From Gammaproteobacteria bacterium (lineage in GTDB: Bacteria > Pseudomonadota > Gammaproteobacteria > SpSt-1174): a stretch of 64,000 bases of DNA. The stretch is taken from positions 1-64,000 of the forward strand of contig JARRKE010000004.1 of the NCBI GenBank assembly GCA_037388465.1, in the 5' to 3' direction. The notes beneath the pieces are model-generated. The model saw only the letters and a list, made by a program, of their open reading frames with translations, ran no database searches and had not been told where the DNA came from. The position numbers and the translations under genes were made by a program. Below are positions 8,939 through 17,033 of this stretch, one piece after another. Within the stretch, counting starts at the first letter, position 1, and the number at the start of each line of letters is the position of its first letter.

Positions 8939-9910
8939 TCAGCCGATGACGATGCGATTTCGCCCCTGCTGTTTGGCTTCCTGCAGACGATGCTCCGTCT
9001 GCGCGAACAGCTCCTCGGGTGATGGCAGTACGGCATCGATCCCGTTCATGACGCAGCTCACGCCAATGGACGCGGTGATGTGTATTTCCTGATCGTCGAT
9101 ATAGAAGGGGCGATTGCCGATATCGGACAGGATGCGGTCGAAGACGCTAGGGCGAAACTGTCCGCTTTCGGGGTAATACAGGACGGCGGCGAACTGCTGT
9201 CCGCTGATGCGGGCGAGACTGTCGGTGGGGCGCACCGCGCGCCGCAGGCGAGTGGCCACACTGCGCAGCAGTGCATCGCCGCTTTCATGTCCATAGGTAT
9301 CGTTGACCGCCTTGAAGTGATCAATGTCCAGCATGGCCAGGCACAGCCCGCCGCCGCGGGCATGCACGTGCTTGAGGTGGGCGGCCAGTTCCTCGTCCAG
9401 GTGGCGGCGGTTCCCGAGCCCCGTCAGCTCGTCCATCATGCTCAAGGTACGCAGATGGCGGTTGTCCAGCTCCAGCGCCTGGGTGGTTATCAACAGGGTG
9501 TTCTGCAGGGTCGAAATGCGCCCTGCGGCATGCACCCGGCCGGCCAGTTCGAGTTCGTGGACGGGTTTGGTCAGGTAATCGTCCACGCCGTGCTGGAACG
9601 CCTCGACCAGCGCCTCGCCGCCCTCCTTGGCCGTGAACAGGATGATCGAAGTGTAGCGATTGGTCTGCTCGTCCAGGGAACGTATCGCGTCGGCGAGTTC
9701 CAGGCCGTTCATTTCCGGCATGACCCAGTCAGCCAGCACCACGTCTGCACCGCGTTGCCTGAGCAGCGCGAGCACCTCGGCACCGCTGGCCGCCATGCGG
9801 ATGTCGGCGTAGCCGCGTCTTTCCAGTGAGTTCTTCAGTACCGCCCGGCTGAACTGCATATCGTCCACGATGATGATGGCGAGTTCTTCGATCAATGGCT
9901 TTGCATCCAT
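8939..9910 (-). CDS. Response regulator with degenerate GGDEF domain
   Basis: This 323-aa protein has an N-terminal receiver with the acidic pair D16-D17, phospho-acceptor D61 in LADWVMPEMNG and K115 in YLTKP. A GGDEF-fold domain follows from about residue 150 (ELTGLGNRR, LDIDHFKAVNDTYGH). The signature loop reads SGQQF (236-240) instead of GG(D/E)EF, so cyclase activity is unlikely. The product-binding I-site RxxD is intact five residues upstream (RPTD, 227-230). A c-di-GMP-sensing output is therefore plausible but inferred. It lies 53 bases downstream of rnt on the same strand. Confidence 0.88.
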   Translation of the reverse strand: MDAKPLIEELAIIIVDDMQFSRAVLKNSLERRGYADIRMAASGAEVLALLRQRGADVVLADWVMPEMNGLELADAIRSLDEQTNRYTSIILFTAKEGGEALVEAFQHGVDDYLTKPVHELELAGRVHAAGRISTLQNTLLITTQALELDNRHLRTLSMMDELTGLGNRRHLDEELAAHLKHVHARGGGLCLAMLDIDHFKAVNDTYGHESGDALLRSVATRLRRAVRPTDSLARISGQQFAAVLYYPESGQFRPSVFDRILSDIGNRPFYIDDQEIHITASIGVSCVMNGIDAVLPSPEELFAQTEHRLQEAKQQGRNRIVIG

Positions 9911-9932
9911 GTTGCTTATCTATTTGTTGTTG

Positions 9933-9945
9933 TGATCTTAGATCA
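9933..9945. promoter_or_regulatory. Short dyad upstream of the response regulator gene
   Basis: TGATC-TTA-GATCA, a perfect 5-bp inverted repeat 22 bases upstream of the response regulator start, in the 53-base gap after rnt. It resembles half of a CRP/FNR-type site, but its spacing fits neither consensus. It may be an operator or chance. Confidence 0.2.
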
Positions 9946-9963
9946 ACGGTGCGCGGTTGCCAG

Positions 9964-10617
9964 TCAGTCCGCAGGTTGCGTCTTGCTGAACGGTACCACG
10001 CCGATCTGTTCATGCCAGATGTTGACGATATGGCAGAACAGTTCCGCCGTACGTTCCGCATCATATACCGCGGAATGGGCGGAATCATTGTCCCAGGGAA
10101 AGCCGGCGGCCTGCACCGCGCGGGAAAGCACCGTCTGCCCGTAAGCGAGGGCACCCAGCGTGACCGTGTCGATGGTGCTGAAGGGATGAAAGGGATTGCG
10201 CTTGATACCGCAGCGTTCCGCTGCGACATTGATGAAGCCGAGATCGAACGGTGCGTTGTGCCCCACCAGTATCGCGCGCTTGCATTCGTTTTCTTTTACG
10301 GCCTTGCGGATGGCGGAAAACAGTTCGCCCAGGGCGTCCTTTTCAGGGTAGGCGATGCGCAGCGGATGAAAAGGATCGATGCCGTTCACCTCCAGCGAGG
10401 CGGGTTCGAGGTTGGCGCCTTCGAAGGGTTGGATGTGCCGTGACAGGGTTTCCCGGATGTGCAGGTTGCCCTCGGGATTCGCACCCAGCAGAACGACGGC
10501 GACCTCCAGTAGTGCGTCCGTCTGCGAGTTGAACCCGCCGGTCTCGACGTCGATGACGACGGGCAGAAAGCCCCGGAAGCGCTGTCCCATGGGTATCCAG
10601 GTATGTTGATCGCTCAT
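9964..10617 (-). CDS. rnt: Ribonuclease T
   Basis: This 217-aa DEDDh exonuclease trims the 3' ends of tRNA and other stable RNAs. Motif I is VVIDVETGGFN, motif II HNAPFDLGF and motif III HSAVYDAERTA, with the catalytic acidic residues and His present. The length agrees with E. coli RNase T when translation starts at the ATG at 10617 (MSDQHTW). An upstream extension in the same frame adds residues not typical of the family. It runs away from the pdh operon. Confidence 0.93.
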   Translation of the reverse strand: MSDQHTWIPMGQRFRGFLPVVIDVETGGFNSQTDALLEVAVVLLGANPEGNLHIRETLSRHIQPFEGANLEPASLEVNGIDPFHPLRIAYPEKDALGELFSAIRKAVKENECKRAILVGHNAPFDLGFINVAAERCGIKRNPFHPFSTIDTVTLGALAYGQTVLSRAVQAAGFPWDNDSAHSAVYDAERTAELFCHIVNIWHEQIGVVPFSKTQPAD

Positions 10618-10930
10618 GAATGCTCTGTCGGGATAGGGAATGGATGACAAATACTTGATATGGATTGTCGGTGCAATGTTACAGGTTCGACACAAAAACA
10701 ACCGGCAGTGGGCGGCAGGGGCAAGCGACGGCGCTGTCCAGGTGGCCCCGCTTATGAGTATTGCCGAGCCCTTTTATATTTTTCGGGTTGGCGTGCACGT
10801 CGCTTATTAATAGTGTGGTGTGGGATGATCGTCGGAATGAACGAAATCTGTGTGTCGAGGTAAGCTTGTTCATGGTACATCATGGCGGCAATGAACAAAC
10901 GCCTGCCCGATGCATTGAACAAGGGCCTGC

Positions 10931-10958
10931 TCGACAGGTGGATGTCAGGCTATGTAAT
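10931..10958 (+). promoter_or_regulatory. Candidate promoter of the pdh operon
   Basis: TCGACA (10931-10936), a 16-base spacer and TGTAAT (10953-10958), each one base from the sigma-70 consensus. Transcription would start near 10965, giving a leader of about 140 bases before the aceE ATG. Confidence 0.45.
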
Positions 10959-10983
10959 TGAATTGAATATAGCTTTTTAGGGC

Positions 10984-11076
10984 GTTGCGTCGGGTCGCAA
11001 CCTGCCGATTTCTTGACCTGCATGGTCAAAACACAGATCATAGCGCGCCTTTCGGGCCCCCCGTGCGGGGCCGAAA
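10984..11076 (+). promoter_or_regulatory. Structured leader of the pdh operon: three inverted repeats
   Basis: Three dyads follow each other: GTTGCG-N6-CGCAAC (10984-11001), TTGACC-N5-GGTCAA (11013-11029), and TTTCGG(g)CCCC-N6-GGGGCCGAAA (11050-11076), the last ending 26 bases before the aceE ATG. The third has no T-run. They could be protein operators or RNA hairpins in the leader. None matches the E. coli PdhR box ATTGGT-N3-ACCAAT. Confidence 0.45.
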
Positions 11077-11102
11077 CGATCTCTGATACAAGAGGTGGAA
11101 GA

Positions 11103-13766
11103 ATGAATACGCAGGTACAGATACAGGATCAGGACGCCGTCGAGACACAGGAATGGCTCGATTCTTTGGAGGCGGTGGTCGAGCAGGAGGGCGTCGAGCG
11201 CGCACATTTTCTGCTTGAGCAGCTGATCGATCAGGCGCGCCGCTCCGGTGCGAACCTGCCGTATTCCGCCAACACCGCTTACGTCAATACCATCCCGCCG
11301 CACCTGGAGGCGACCAGCCCGGGCGATCATTCCCTGGAAGGACGTATCCGTTCCTATGTGCGTTGGAACGCGCTCGCCATGGTGGTGAAGGCGAATCGCA
11401 AGAGTTCCGAACTGGGCGGCCATATCGCCACCTTCGCCTCCGCGGCCACCCTGTACGACGTCGGATTCAATCATTTCTGGAATGCCCCGAGCCATGAGCA
11501 CGGCGGTGATCTGGTTTATTTCCAGGGACATTCCGCACCGGGCATTTATGCCCGCGCCTATCTCGAAGGCCGCCTCACCGACGAACAGTTGGATAACTTC
11601 CGCCAGGAGGTCGACGGTGAGGGGATTCCTTCTTATCCGCATCCCTGGCTGATGCCGGATTTCTGGCAGTTCCCCACCGTGAGCATGGGGCTGGGCCCCA
11701 TCATGTCGATTTATCAGGCTCGCTTCATGAAGTACATGCAGGACCGTGGCCTGGCCGACACCCGCAATCGCAAGGTCTGGTGCTTCGTCGGCGACGGCGA
11801 GGTGGACGAGCCCGAGACCCTGGGCGCCATCTCGCTGGCGGCGCGCGAAAAGCTCGACAACCTGGTCTGGGTCGTGAACTGCAATCTGCAGCGCCTGGAC
11901 GGCCCGGTGCGCGGCAACGGCAAGATCATCCAGGAACTGGAGGCGATCTTCCGTGGCGTGGGCTGGAACGTCATCAAGGTGCTGTGGGGCAGCTATTGGG
12001 ATCCGCTGCTCACCATGGACAAGGATGGCCTGCTGCGCCAGCGCATGATGGAGGCGGTGGACGGCGATTACCAGAACTACAAGGCCAAGGACGGGGCCTA
12101 CGTGCGTGAGCACTTCTTCGGCAAGTATCCCGAGCTGAAGGCCATGGTGGCCAAGATGTCCGACGACGATATCTGGCGCCTGAACCGCGGCGGCCACGAT
12201 CCGCACAAGGTTTATGCGGCCTACCATGCCGCCGCGAACCACACCGGCCAGCCGACCGTGATTCTGGCGCATACCGTCAAGGGTTACGGCATGGGCAGCT
12301 CCGGACAGGGACAGATGCGCGCCCACCAGCAGAAAAAGCTGGACGACGATGCGCTGCTCGCCTTCCGCGACCGGTTCAACATCCCGCTCAGCGATGAGGA
12401 TGCCAAGGCCTGCAAGTACTACCGGCCGGACGAGGACAGCGAGGAGATGCAGTACGTGCGCGAGTGCCGCAAGACGCTCGGCGGGTATGTCCCCGTGCGC
12501 CAGCATCTCGCCGCACCGCTGGAGATTCCGGACCTCTCGCTGTTCCAGCCGTTGCTCGAATCGAGCGGTGACCGTGAGATGTCCACCACCATGGCCTATG
12601 TCCGCATGCTCACGCTGCTGATCCGCGACAAGAAGATCGGCAAGTACGTGGTGCCGATCGTGCCGGATGAGGCGCGCACCTTCGGCATGGAGGGCATGTT
12701 CCGCCAGTTGGGCATCTATTCGTCCGTCGGGCAGCTGTATACGCCGCAGGATGCCGATGAGGTCATGTTCTACAAGGAAGACAAGAGCGGCCAGATCATT
12801 GAAGAAGGCATCAACGAGGCCGGCTCGTTCAGTTCCTGGATTGCGGCAGCCACCGCCTACAGCAGTCAGGGCGTGAATATGGTGCCGTTCTACATCTATT
12901 ACTCGATGTTCGGCTTCCAGCGCGTCGGCGACCTGGCCTGGGCGGCCGGTGACATGCAGGCGCGTGGCTTCCTGCTGGGCGGCACCGCCGGGCGTACCAC
13001 GCTGGCCGGCGAAGGCCTGCAGCACCAGGACGGCCACAGCCTGGTGCAGGCGGGGCTGATCCCGAACTGCGTCACCTACGATCCGACCTTCGCCTACGAA
13101 TTCGCGGTGATCGTGCATGACGGTCTGCGCCGCATGTACGGCGAGCAGCAGAACGTCTTCTATTACATCACGGTGATGAACGAGAACTACCATCAACCGG
13201 CCATGCCGAAGGGCGTGGAAGAGGGCATCGTCAAGGGCCTGTACAAGTTCCGCGCCGGTGGCAAGAAGAAAAAGAAAGTCCAGCTCATGGGCTCCGGCAC
13301 CATCCTGCGCGAGGTGATCGCCGCGGCGGATCTGCTGTCCGAAGATTTCGGTGTGGACGCGGATATCTGGTCGGCCACCAGCTTCAACGAGCTGGCGCGC
13401 GAAGCGCGCGACTGCGACCGCTGGAACATGCTGCACCCGGAAGCTGAGCAGCGTGTGCCCTACGTCACGCAGACTCTGGACGGGCACAACGGACCGTTCA
13501 TTGCGGCGACCGATTACATCAAGCAGTACGCCGACCAGATCCGCGCCTGGGTGCCGGGCAGCTACCTGGTGCTGGGCACCGACGGTTTCGGTCGCTCCGA
13601 CACCCGCAAGCAGTTGCGCCGCCACTTCGAGGTGGATCGTTATTACGTGGCCGTCGCCGCCCTCAAGGCGCTGGCCGATCAGGGCGACGTTCCGGCCTCC
13701 AAGGTACAGGAGGCGATCCGCAAGTACGGCATCGATCCCGAAAAGCGGAACCCGCTGTACGCATAA
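11103..13766 (+). CDS. aceE: Pyruvate dehydrogenase E1 component (homodimeric type)
   Basis: The 887-aa E1 decarboxylates pyruvate with thiamine diphosphate and reductively acetylates the lipoyl group of E2. The length equals that of the E. coli homodimeric E1. The ThDP motif GDGEVDEPETLGAI with VVNCNLQRLDGPVRGNG lies near residues 229-265. The ATG at 11103 follows AGAGGTGGAAG and gives the normal N-terminus. An upstream ATG in frame would run through the leader hairpins. It is first in the aceE-aceF-lpd operon. Confidence 0.97.
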   Translation: MNTQVQIQDQDAVETQEWLDSLEAVVEQEGVERAHFLLEQLIDQARRSGANLPYSANTAYVNTIPPHLEATSPGDHSLEGRIRSYVRWNALAMVVKANRKSSELGGHIATFASAATLYDVGFNHFWNAPSHEHGGDLVYFQGHSAPGIYARAYLEGRLTDEQLDNFRQEVDGEGIPSYPHPWLMPDFWQFPTVSMGLGPIMSIYQARFMKYMQDRGLADTRNRKVWCFVGDGEVDEPETLGAISLAAREKLDNLVWVVNCNLQRLDGPVRGNGKIIQELEAIFRGVGWNVIKVLWGSYWDPLLTMDKDGLLRQRMMEAVDGDYQNYKAKDGAYVREHFFGKYPELKAMVAKMSDDDIWRLNRGGHDPHKVYAAYHAAANHTGQPTVILAHTVKGYGMGSSGQGQMRAHQQKKLDDDALLAFRDRFNIPLSDEDAKACKYYRPDEDSEEMQYVRECRKTLGGYVPVRQHLAAPLEIPDLSLFQPLLESSGDREMSTTMAYVRMLTLLIRDKKIGKYVVPIVPDEARTFGMEGMFRQLGIYSSVGQLYTPQDADEVMFYKEDKSGQIIEEGINEAGSFSSWIAAATAYSSQGVNMVPFYIYYSMFGFQRVGDLAWAAGDMQARGFLLGGTAGRTTLAGEGLQHQDGHSLVQAGLIPNCVTYDPTFAYEFAVIVHDGLRRMYGEQQNVFYYITVMNENYHQPAMPKGVEEGIVKGLYKFRAGGKKKKKVQLMGSGTILREVIAAADLLSEDFGVDADIWSATSFNELAREARDCDRWNMLHPEAEQRVPYVTQTLDGHNGPFIAATDYIKQYADQIRAWVPGSYLVLGTDGFGRSDTRKQLRRHFEVDRYYVAVAALKALADQGDVPASKVQEAIRKYGIDPEKRNPLYA

Positions 13767-13772
13767 AGGCAG

Positions 13773-15092
13773 ATGACTATGGCGACCAAAGAAATCACCG
13801 TGCCGGATATCGGCGACTTCAAGGATGTCGAGATCATCGAGGTCCTCGTCAAGCCCGGCGACTCGGTACAGGCTGAGGATTCCCTGATCACCCTGGAGTC
13901 CGACAAGGCCAGTATGGAGATCCCGTCCTCCGACACGGGTCTCGTCAAGGAAATCAAGGTCAAAGTTGGCGACCATGTGTCGACCGGCTCGACCATCCTG
14001 GTGCTCGAGACGGAGGCCGGTGCCGCGAACGACAGCGCTGCCGCGGTGCCGCAGCCCGAGGCGGCCAAGTCGGAACCGGCTGCCGCACCGGCGCTTGCCC
14101 CCGAACCTGCACCGGCCAAACAACCTGAACCGGCCCAGCAGGCGGCGCCTCAACCGGCGCGGCCGTCGCCGACCGCCCAGTTCGACGAGACGCGTTTCAG
14201 CAAGGCGCATGCCTCCCCGGCGGTGCGGCGTTTCGCCCGCGAGCTGGGCGTGGACCTGGGACTGGTGCAGGGCAGCGGACCCAAGGAGCGCATCCTGCGC
14301 GAGGACGTGCAACAGTTCGTCAAGCGTGCCCTCGCCCAGGGTACGGGCGGCGGGCTGGGCGTGGCGCCTTTGCCGGAAATCGATTTCAGCGCCTTCGGCC
14401 CCATCGAAACCCAGCCGCTGACCAAGATCAACAAGCTCACCGGTCAGAACCTGCACCGCAACTGGGTGACGATTCCCCACGTTACGCAATTCGATCAGGC
14501 CGACATCACCGAACTCGACGCCTTCCGCAAGCAGCTGGCCGCGGAGTACAAGGACAAGGGCATCAAGATCACCTTCCTGGCCTTTTTGATGAAGGCGGTG
14601 GTCTCCGCGCTCAAGGAGTTCCCGCGTTTCAATGCCTCCCTGGACTCGACGGACGAGAACCTCATCGTCAAGAACTACTATCACATCGGCATTGCGGTGG
14701 ACACGCCCGACGGGCTGGTGGTGCCGGTGATCCGGGACGTGGACCGCAAGACCCTGGTCGACATTGCCAAGGAGCTGATGGACGTTTCCGAAAAGGCGCG
14801 TGACAAGAAGCTCAAACCCGCGGACATGCAGGGCGGCTGTTTCACCATCTCCAGCCTGGGCGGCATCGGTGGCAGCGCCTTCACGCCGATCATCAACGCG
14901 CCCGAGGTGGCCATTCTGGGTGTCTCGCGCGCCAACATGCAGCCGGTCTGGGACGGCAAGGAATTCGCGCCGCGCCTGATCCTGCCGATCTCACTGTCCT
15001 ACGATCACCGGGTGATCGATGGGGCGTTGGGCGCGCGCTTCACGACATTCCTGTCCGCCCTGCTGTCGGACATGCGGCGGATGCTGCTGTAA
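13773..15092 (+). CDS. aceF: Dihydrolipoamide acetyltransferase (pyruvate dehydrogenase E2)
   Basis: This 439-aa E2 has one lipoyl domain (lipoylated K45 in LESDKASMEI), an Ala/Pro/Glu-rich linker (about 88-135), an E1/E3-binding domain from about 138 (SPAVRRFARELGVDL) and a C-terminal acyltransferase domain with the catalytic H412 in SYDHRVIDG. It forms the core of the complex and transfers acetyl to CoA. It starts 6 bases after aceE. Its lipoyl segment is nearly identical, also in DNA, to that of the following E3 gene. Confidence 0.97.
   Translation: MTMATKEITVPDIGDFKDVEIIEVLVKPGDSVQAEDSLITLESDKASMEIPSSDTGLVKEIKVKVGDHVSTGSTILVLETEAGAANDSAAAVPQPEAAKSEPAAAPALAPEPAPAKQPEPAQQAAPQPARPSPTAQFDETRFSKAHASPAVRRFARELGVDLGLVQGSGPKERILREDVQQFVKRALAQGTGGGLGVAPLPEIDFSAFGPIETQPLTKINKLTGQNLHRNWVTIPHVTQFDQADITELDAFRKQLAAEYKDKGIKITFLAFLMKAVVSALKEFPRFNASLDSTDENLIVKNYYHIGIAVDTPDGLVVPVIRDVDRKTLVDIAKELMDVSEKARDKKLKPADMQGGCFTISSLGGIGGSAFTPIINAPEVAILGVSRANMQPVWDGKEFAPRLILPISLSYDHRVIDGALGARFTTFLSALLSDMRRMLL
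13806..13924 (+). repeat. Lipoyl-domain repeat, copy 1 (in aceF)
   Basis: This 119-base segment aligns without gaps to 15189-15307 in the E3 gene. I count 10 differences, nearly all at third codon positions and only one changing an amino acid (Ser to Ala). It encodes the core of the lipoyl domain. Confidence 0.85.
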
Positions 15093-15158
15093 GCATGCGG
15101 TCGGCGCAAAGGCCGATCTTGTGCGGCACACACAACGAATAAATAACGGAGTTGCAGC

Positions 15159-16904
15159 ATGAGCAACATCGTCGAAGTCAAACTTCCCGATATCGGTGAC
15201 TTCAAGGACGTCGAGATCATCGAGGTCCTGGTCAAGCCCGGTGATGCGGTACAGGCCGAGGATTCCCTGATCACGCTGGAGTCCGACAAGGCCAGCATGG
15301 AGATTCCCGCGCCCCAGTCCGGCACCGTGAAAGAAGTACTGGTGAAGGTCGGGCAGCGCATCTCCAAGGGGGCGCCGATCGTCAAGCTGGAAGCCGCGGA
15401 GGCCGGCAAGGCGGCGGCAGCGGCTCCGGTGGAAGAAGAGAAGGCCGCCCCGGCGGCGCCTGCGCCGCAGGCCGCCAGCTACGGTGGCGATGTCGACGTG
15501 CAGGCCGAGGTGCTGGTGCTCGGCTCCGGCCCGGGCGGTTACACGGCCGCCTTCCGCGCCGCCGATCTCGGCAAGAAGGTCGTGCTGGTCGAACGCTATG
15601 CGAAAATCGGCGGTGTCTGCCTGAATGTCGGTTGTATTCCTTCCAAGGCGCTGCTGCATACCGCCCAGTTGATCAACGAGGCGGCCGAGTTCGCCGAGCA
15701 CGGGGTCAGTTTCGGTCCGGCGAAGATCGATCTCGACAAGCTGCGCGGTTACAAGGACGGCATCGTGGATCGTCTCACCGGCGGTCTCAAGCAGCTGGCC
15801 AAGCAGCGCAAGGTGCAGATCGTCACCGGCTATGGCCGTTTCACCTCGCCCAACACGGTCGAGGTCGAGTCCGAGGATGGCAGCAAGCAGGTGGTGGGCT
15901 TCGAGAACGCCATCATCGCCGCCGGTTCGCGGGTGATCAAACTGCCCTTCATTCCATGGGACGATCCGCGGGTCATGGATTCCACCGACGCGCTGGAGAT
16001 CGGGGAAGTGCCGAAGCGCCTGCTGGTGATCGGCGGTGGCATCATCGGCCTGGAGATGGCGACCGTCTACAACGCCCTGGGTGCCAAGGTAACGGTGGTG
16101 GAGCTGGCCGACGGCCTGATCCCCGGCGCCGACCGCGACATCATCCGTCCGCTGGAAAAGCGCATCCGCAAGCAGTACGAGAACATCTACCTCAAGACCA
16201 AGGTCACCGAGGTGAAGGCGGGCAAGAAGGGTCTGACCTGCCGCTTCGAGGGCAAGGATGCGCCCGAGACCGACACCTTCGATCGCGTCCTGGTGGCCAT
16301 CGGGCGCGCGCCCAACGGCCTGCTCATCGACGCCGACAAGGCCGGCGTGGCGGTGGACGAGCGCGGCTTCATCGCCGTCGACAAGCAGCAGCGCACCAAT
16401 GTCCCGCACATCTTCGCCATCGGTGACGTGGTGGGCCAGCCGATGCTGGCGCACAAGGCGACCCATGAAGGCAAGGTCGCGGCCGAGGTCATCGCAGGCA
16501 TGAAGTCCTATTTCGACGCCCGCACCATTCCATCAGTGGCCTATACCGATCCGGAGGTCGCCTGGATGGGGCTGACCGAAACCGAAGCCAAGGCGCAGGG
16601 CATCGTCTACGAGAAGGGCGCCTTCCCCTGGGCTGCCAGCGGGCGCTCCCTGTCGCTGGGGCGCGACGAGGGGATCACCAAGCTGCTGTTCGACGAGAAC
16701 AAGCGCGTGATCGGAGCGGGGATCGTCGGGCCCAACGCCGGCGAGCTGATCGCCGAGGCGGTGCTGGCCCTGGAGATGGGTGCCGAGGCAGAGGACATCG
16801 GGCTCACCATCCATCCGCACCCGACCCTGTCCGAGACCCTGAACTTCGCCGCCGAGGTGGCCGAGGGGACGGTGACGGATATCTATATCCCCAAGCGCAA
16901 GTAA
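15159..16904 (+). CDS. lpd: Dihydrolipoamide dehydrogenase with N-terminal lipoyl domain (E3)
   Basis: This 581-aa flavoprotein reoxidises dihydrolipoamide with NAD+. Residues 1-80 are a lipoyl domain (K44 in LESDKASMEI), then an Ala/Pro linker, then the E3 body from about 110: FAD loop GSGPGGYTAAF, redox pair in CLNVGCIPSK (about C154/C159), NAD loop VIGGGIIGLE, and the C-terminal HPHPTLSE with its catalytic His. Plain E3 is about 475 aa; the fused lipoyl domain is known in some beta- and gammaproteobacteria. Third gene of the pdh operon. Confidence 0.97.
   Translation: MSNIVEVKLPDIGDFKDVEIIEVLVKPGDAVQAEDSLITLESDKASMEIPAPQSGTVKEVLVKVGQRISKGAPIVKLEAAEAGKAAAAAPVEEEKAAPAAPAPQAASYGGDVDVQAEVLVLGSGPGGYTAAFRAADLGKKVVLVERYAKIGGVCLNVGCIPSKALLHTAQLINEAAEFAEHGVSFGPAKIDLDKLRGYKDGIVDRLTGGLKQLAKQRKVQIVTGYGRFTSPNTVEVESEDGSKQVVGFENAIIAAGSRVIKLPFIPWDDPRVMDSTDALEIGEVPKRLLVIGGGIIGLEMATVYNALGAKVTVVELADGLIPGADRDIIRPLEKRIRKQYENIYLKTKVTEVKAGKKGLTCRFEGKDAPETDTFDRVLVAIGRAPNGLLIDADKAGVAVDERGFIAVDKQQRTNVPHIFAIGDVVGQPMLAHKATHEGKVAAEVIAGMKSYFDARTIPSVAYTDPEVAWMGLTETEAKAQGIVYEKGAFPWAASGRSLSLGRDEGITKLLFDENKRVIGAGIVGPNAGELIAEAVLALEMGAEAEDIGLTIHPHPTLSETLNFAAEVAEGTVTDIYIPKRK
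15189..15307 (+). repeat. Lipoyl-domain repeat, copy 2 (in lpd)
   Basis: Partner of 13806-13924, with 10 differences over 119 bases by my count. The direct repeat is about 1.4 kb apart and spans most of aceF, so recombination between the copies would delete the E2 catalytic core. Confidence 0.85.
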
Positions 16905-16928
16905 CAACGCGCCCTGTCGTGGGCGCCG

Positions 16929-16960
16929 ACGGGTTCCCGGTGCTGCCGGGAACCCGTCTT
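16929..16960 (+). terminator. Terminator hairpin after the pdh operon
   Basis: A perfect 12-bp stem (16929-16940 with 16946-16957, five-base loop) followed by CTTGCTTTAT. The T-run is weak, but the stem is very strong and sits 25 bases after the lpd stop. A TATAAT at 16965-16970, just beyond, may serve argG, though no -35 is visible. Confidence 0.65.
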
Positions 16961-17033
16961 GCTTTATAATCGCTTATTTTCCGGACGCATTTTTCGGGCG
17001 GTCGACGCCCTTTCTTTTGTGGATCTTGTCTTT

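Larger units (their letters stand above)
10618..11102. other. 485-base divergent intergenic region (rnt / aceE)
   Basis: This is the longest non-coding stretch in the window, and it is visibly more AT-rich than the genes around it. It must hold the rnt promoter on the minus strand and the pdh promoter and leader on the plus strand. I see a candidate aceE promoter at 10931-10958 and three inverted repeats at 10984-11076. A 32-codon frame (10882-10980) overlaps that promoter and has no ribosome binding site, so I do not call it as a gene. Confidence 0.6.

Noticed and set aside
8939-9910. Active diguanylate cyclase
   Set aside because: Considered because of the GGDEF fold, but the signature is SGQQF, without the catalytic acid; described as degenerate instead.
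10882-10980. 32-codon frame in the rnt-aceE gap (starts MAAMNKRLPDAL)
   Set aside because: No ribosome binding site, and it overlaps the best candidate promoter of the pdh operon; no resemblance I can recognise.
11050-11076. Rho-independent terminator upstream of aceE
   Set aside because: The stem is strong but no T-run follows on either strand; kept as a leader hairpin.
10977-14684. Very long open frame (1235 codons) on the minus strand across aceE and aceF
   Set aside because: Mirror frame of real genes caused by high GC and codon bias; the product is His/Val/Leu-rich without domains, while the plus strand encodes clear E1 and E2.
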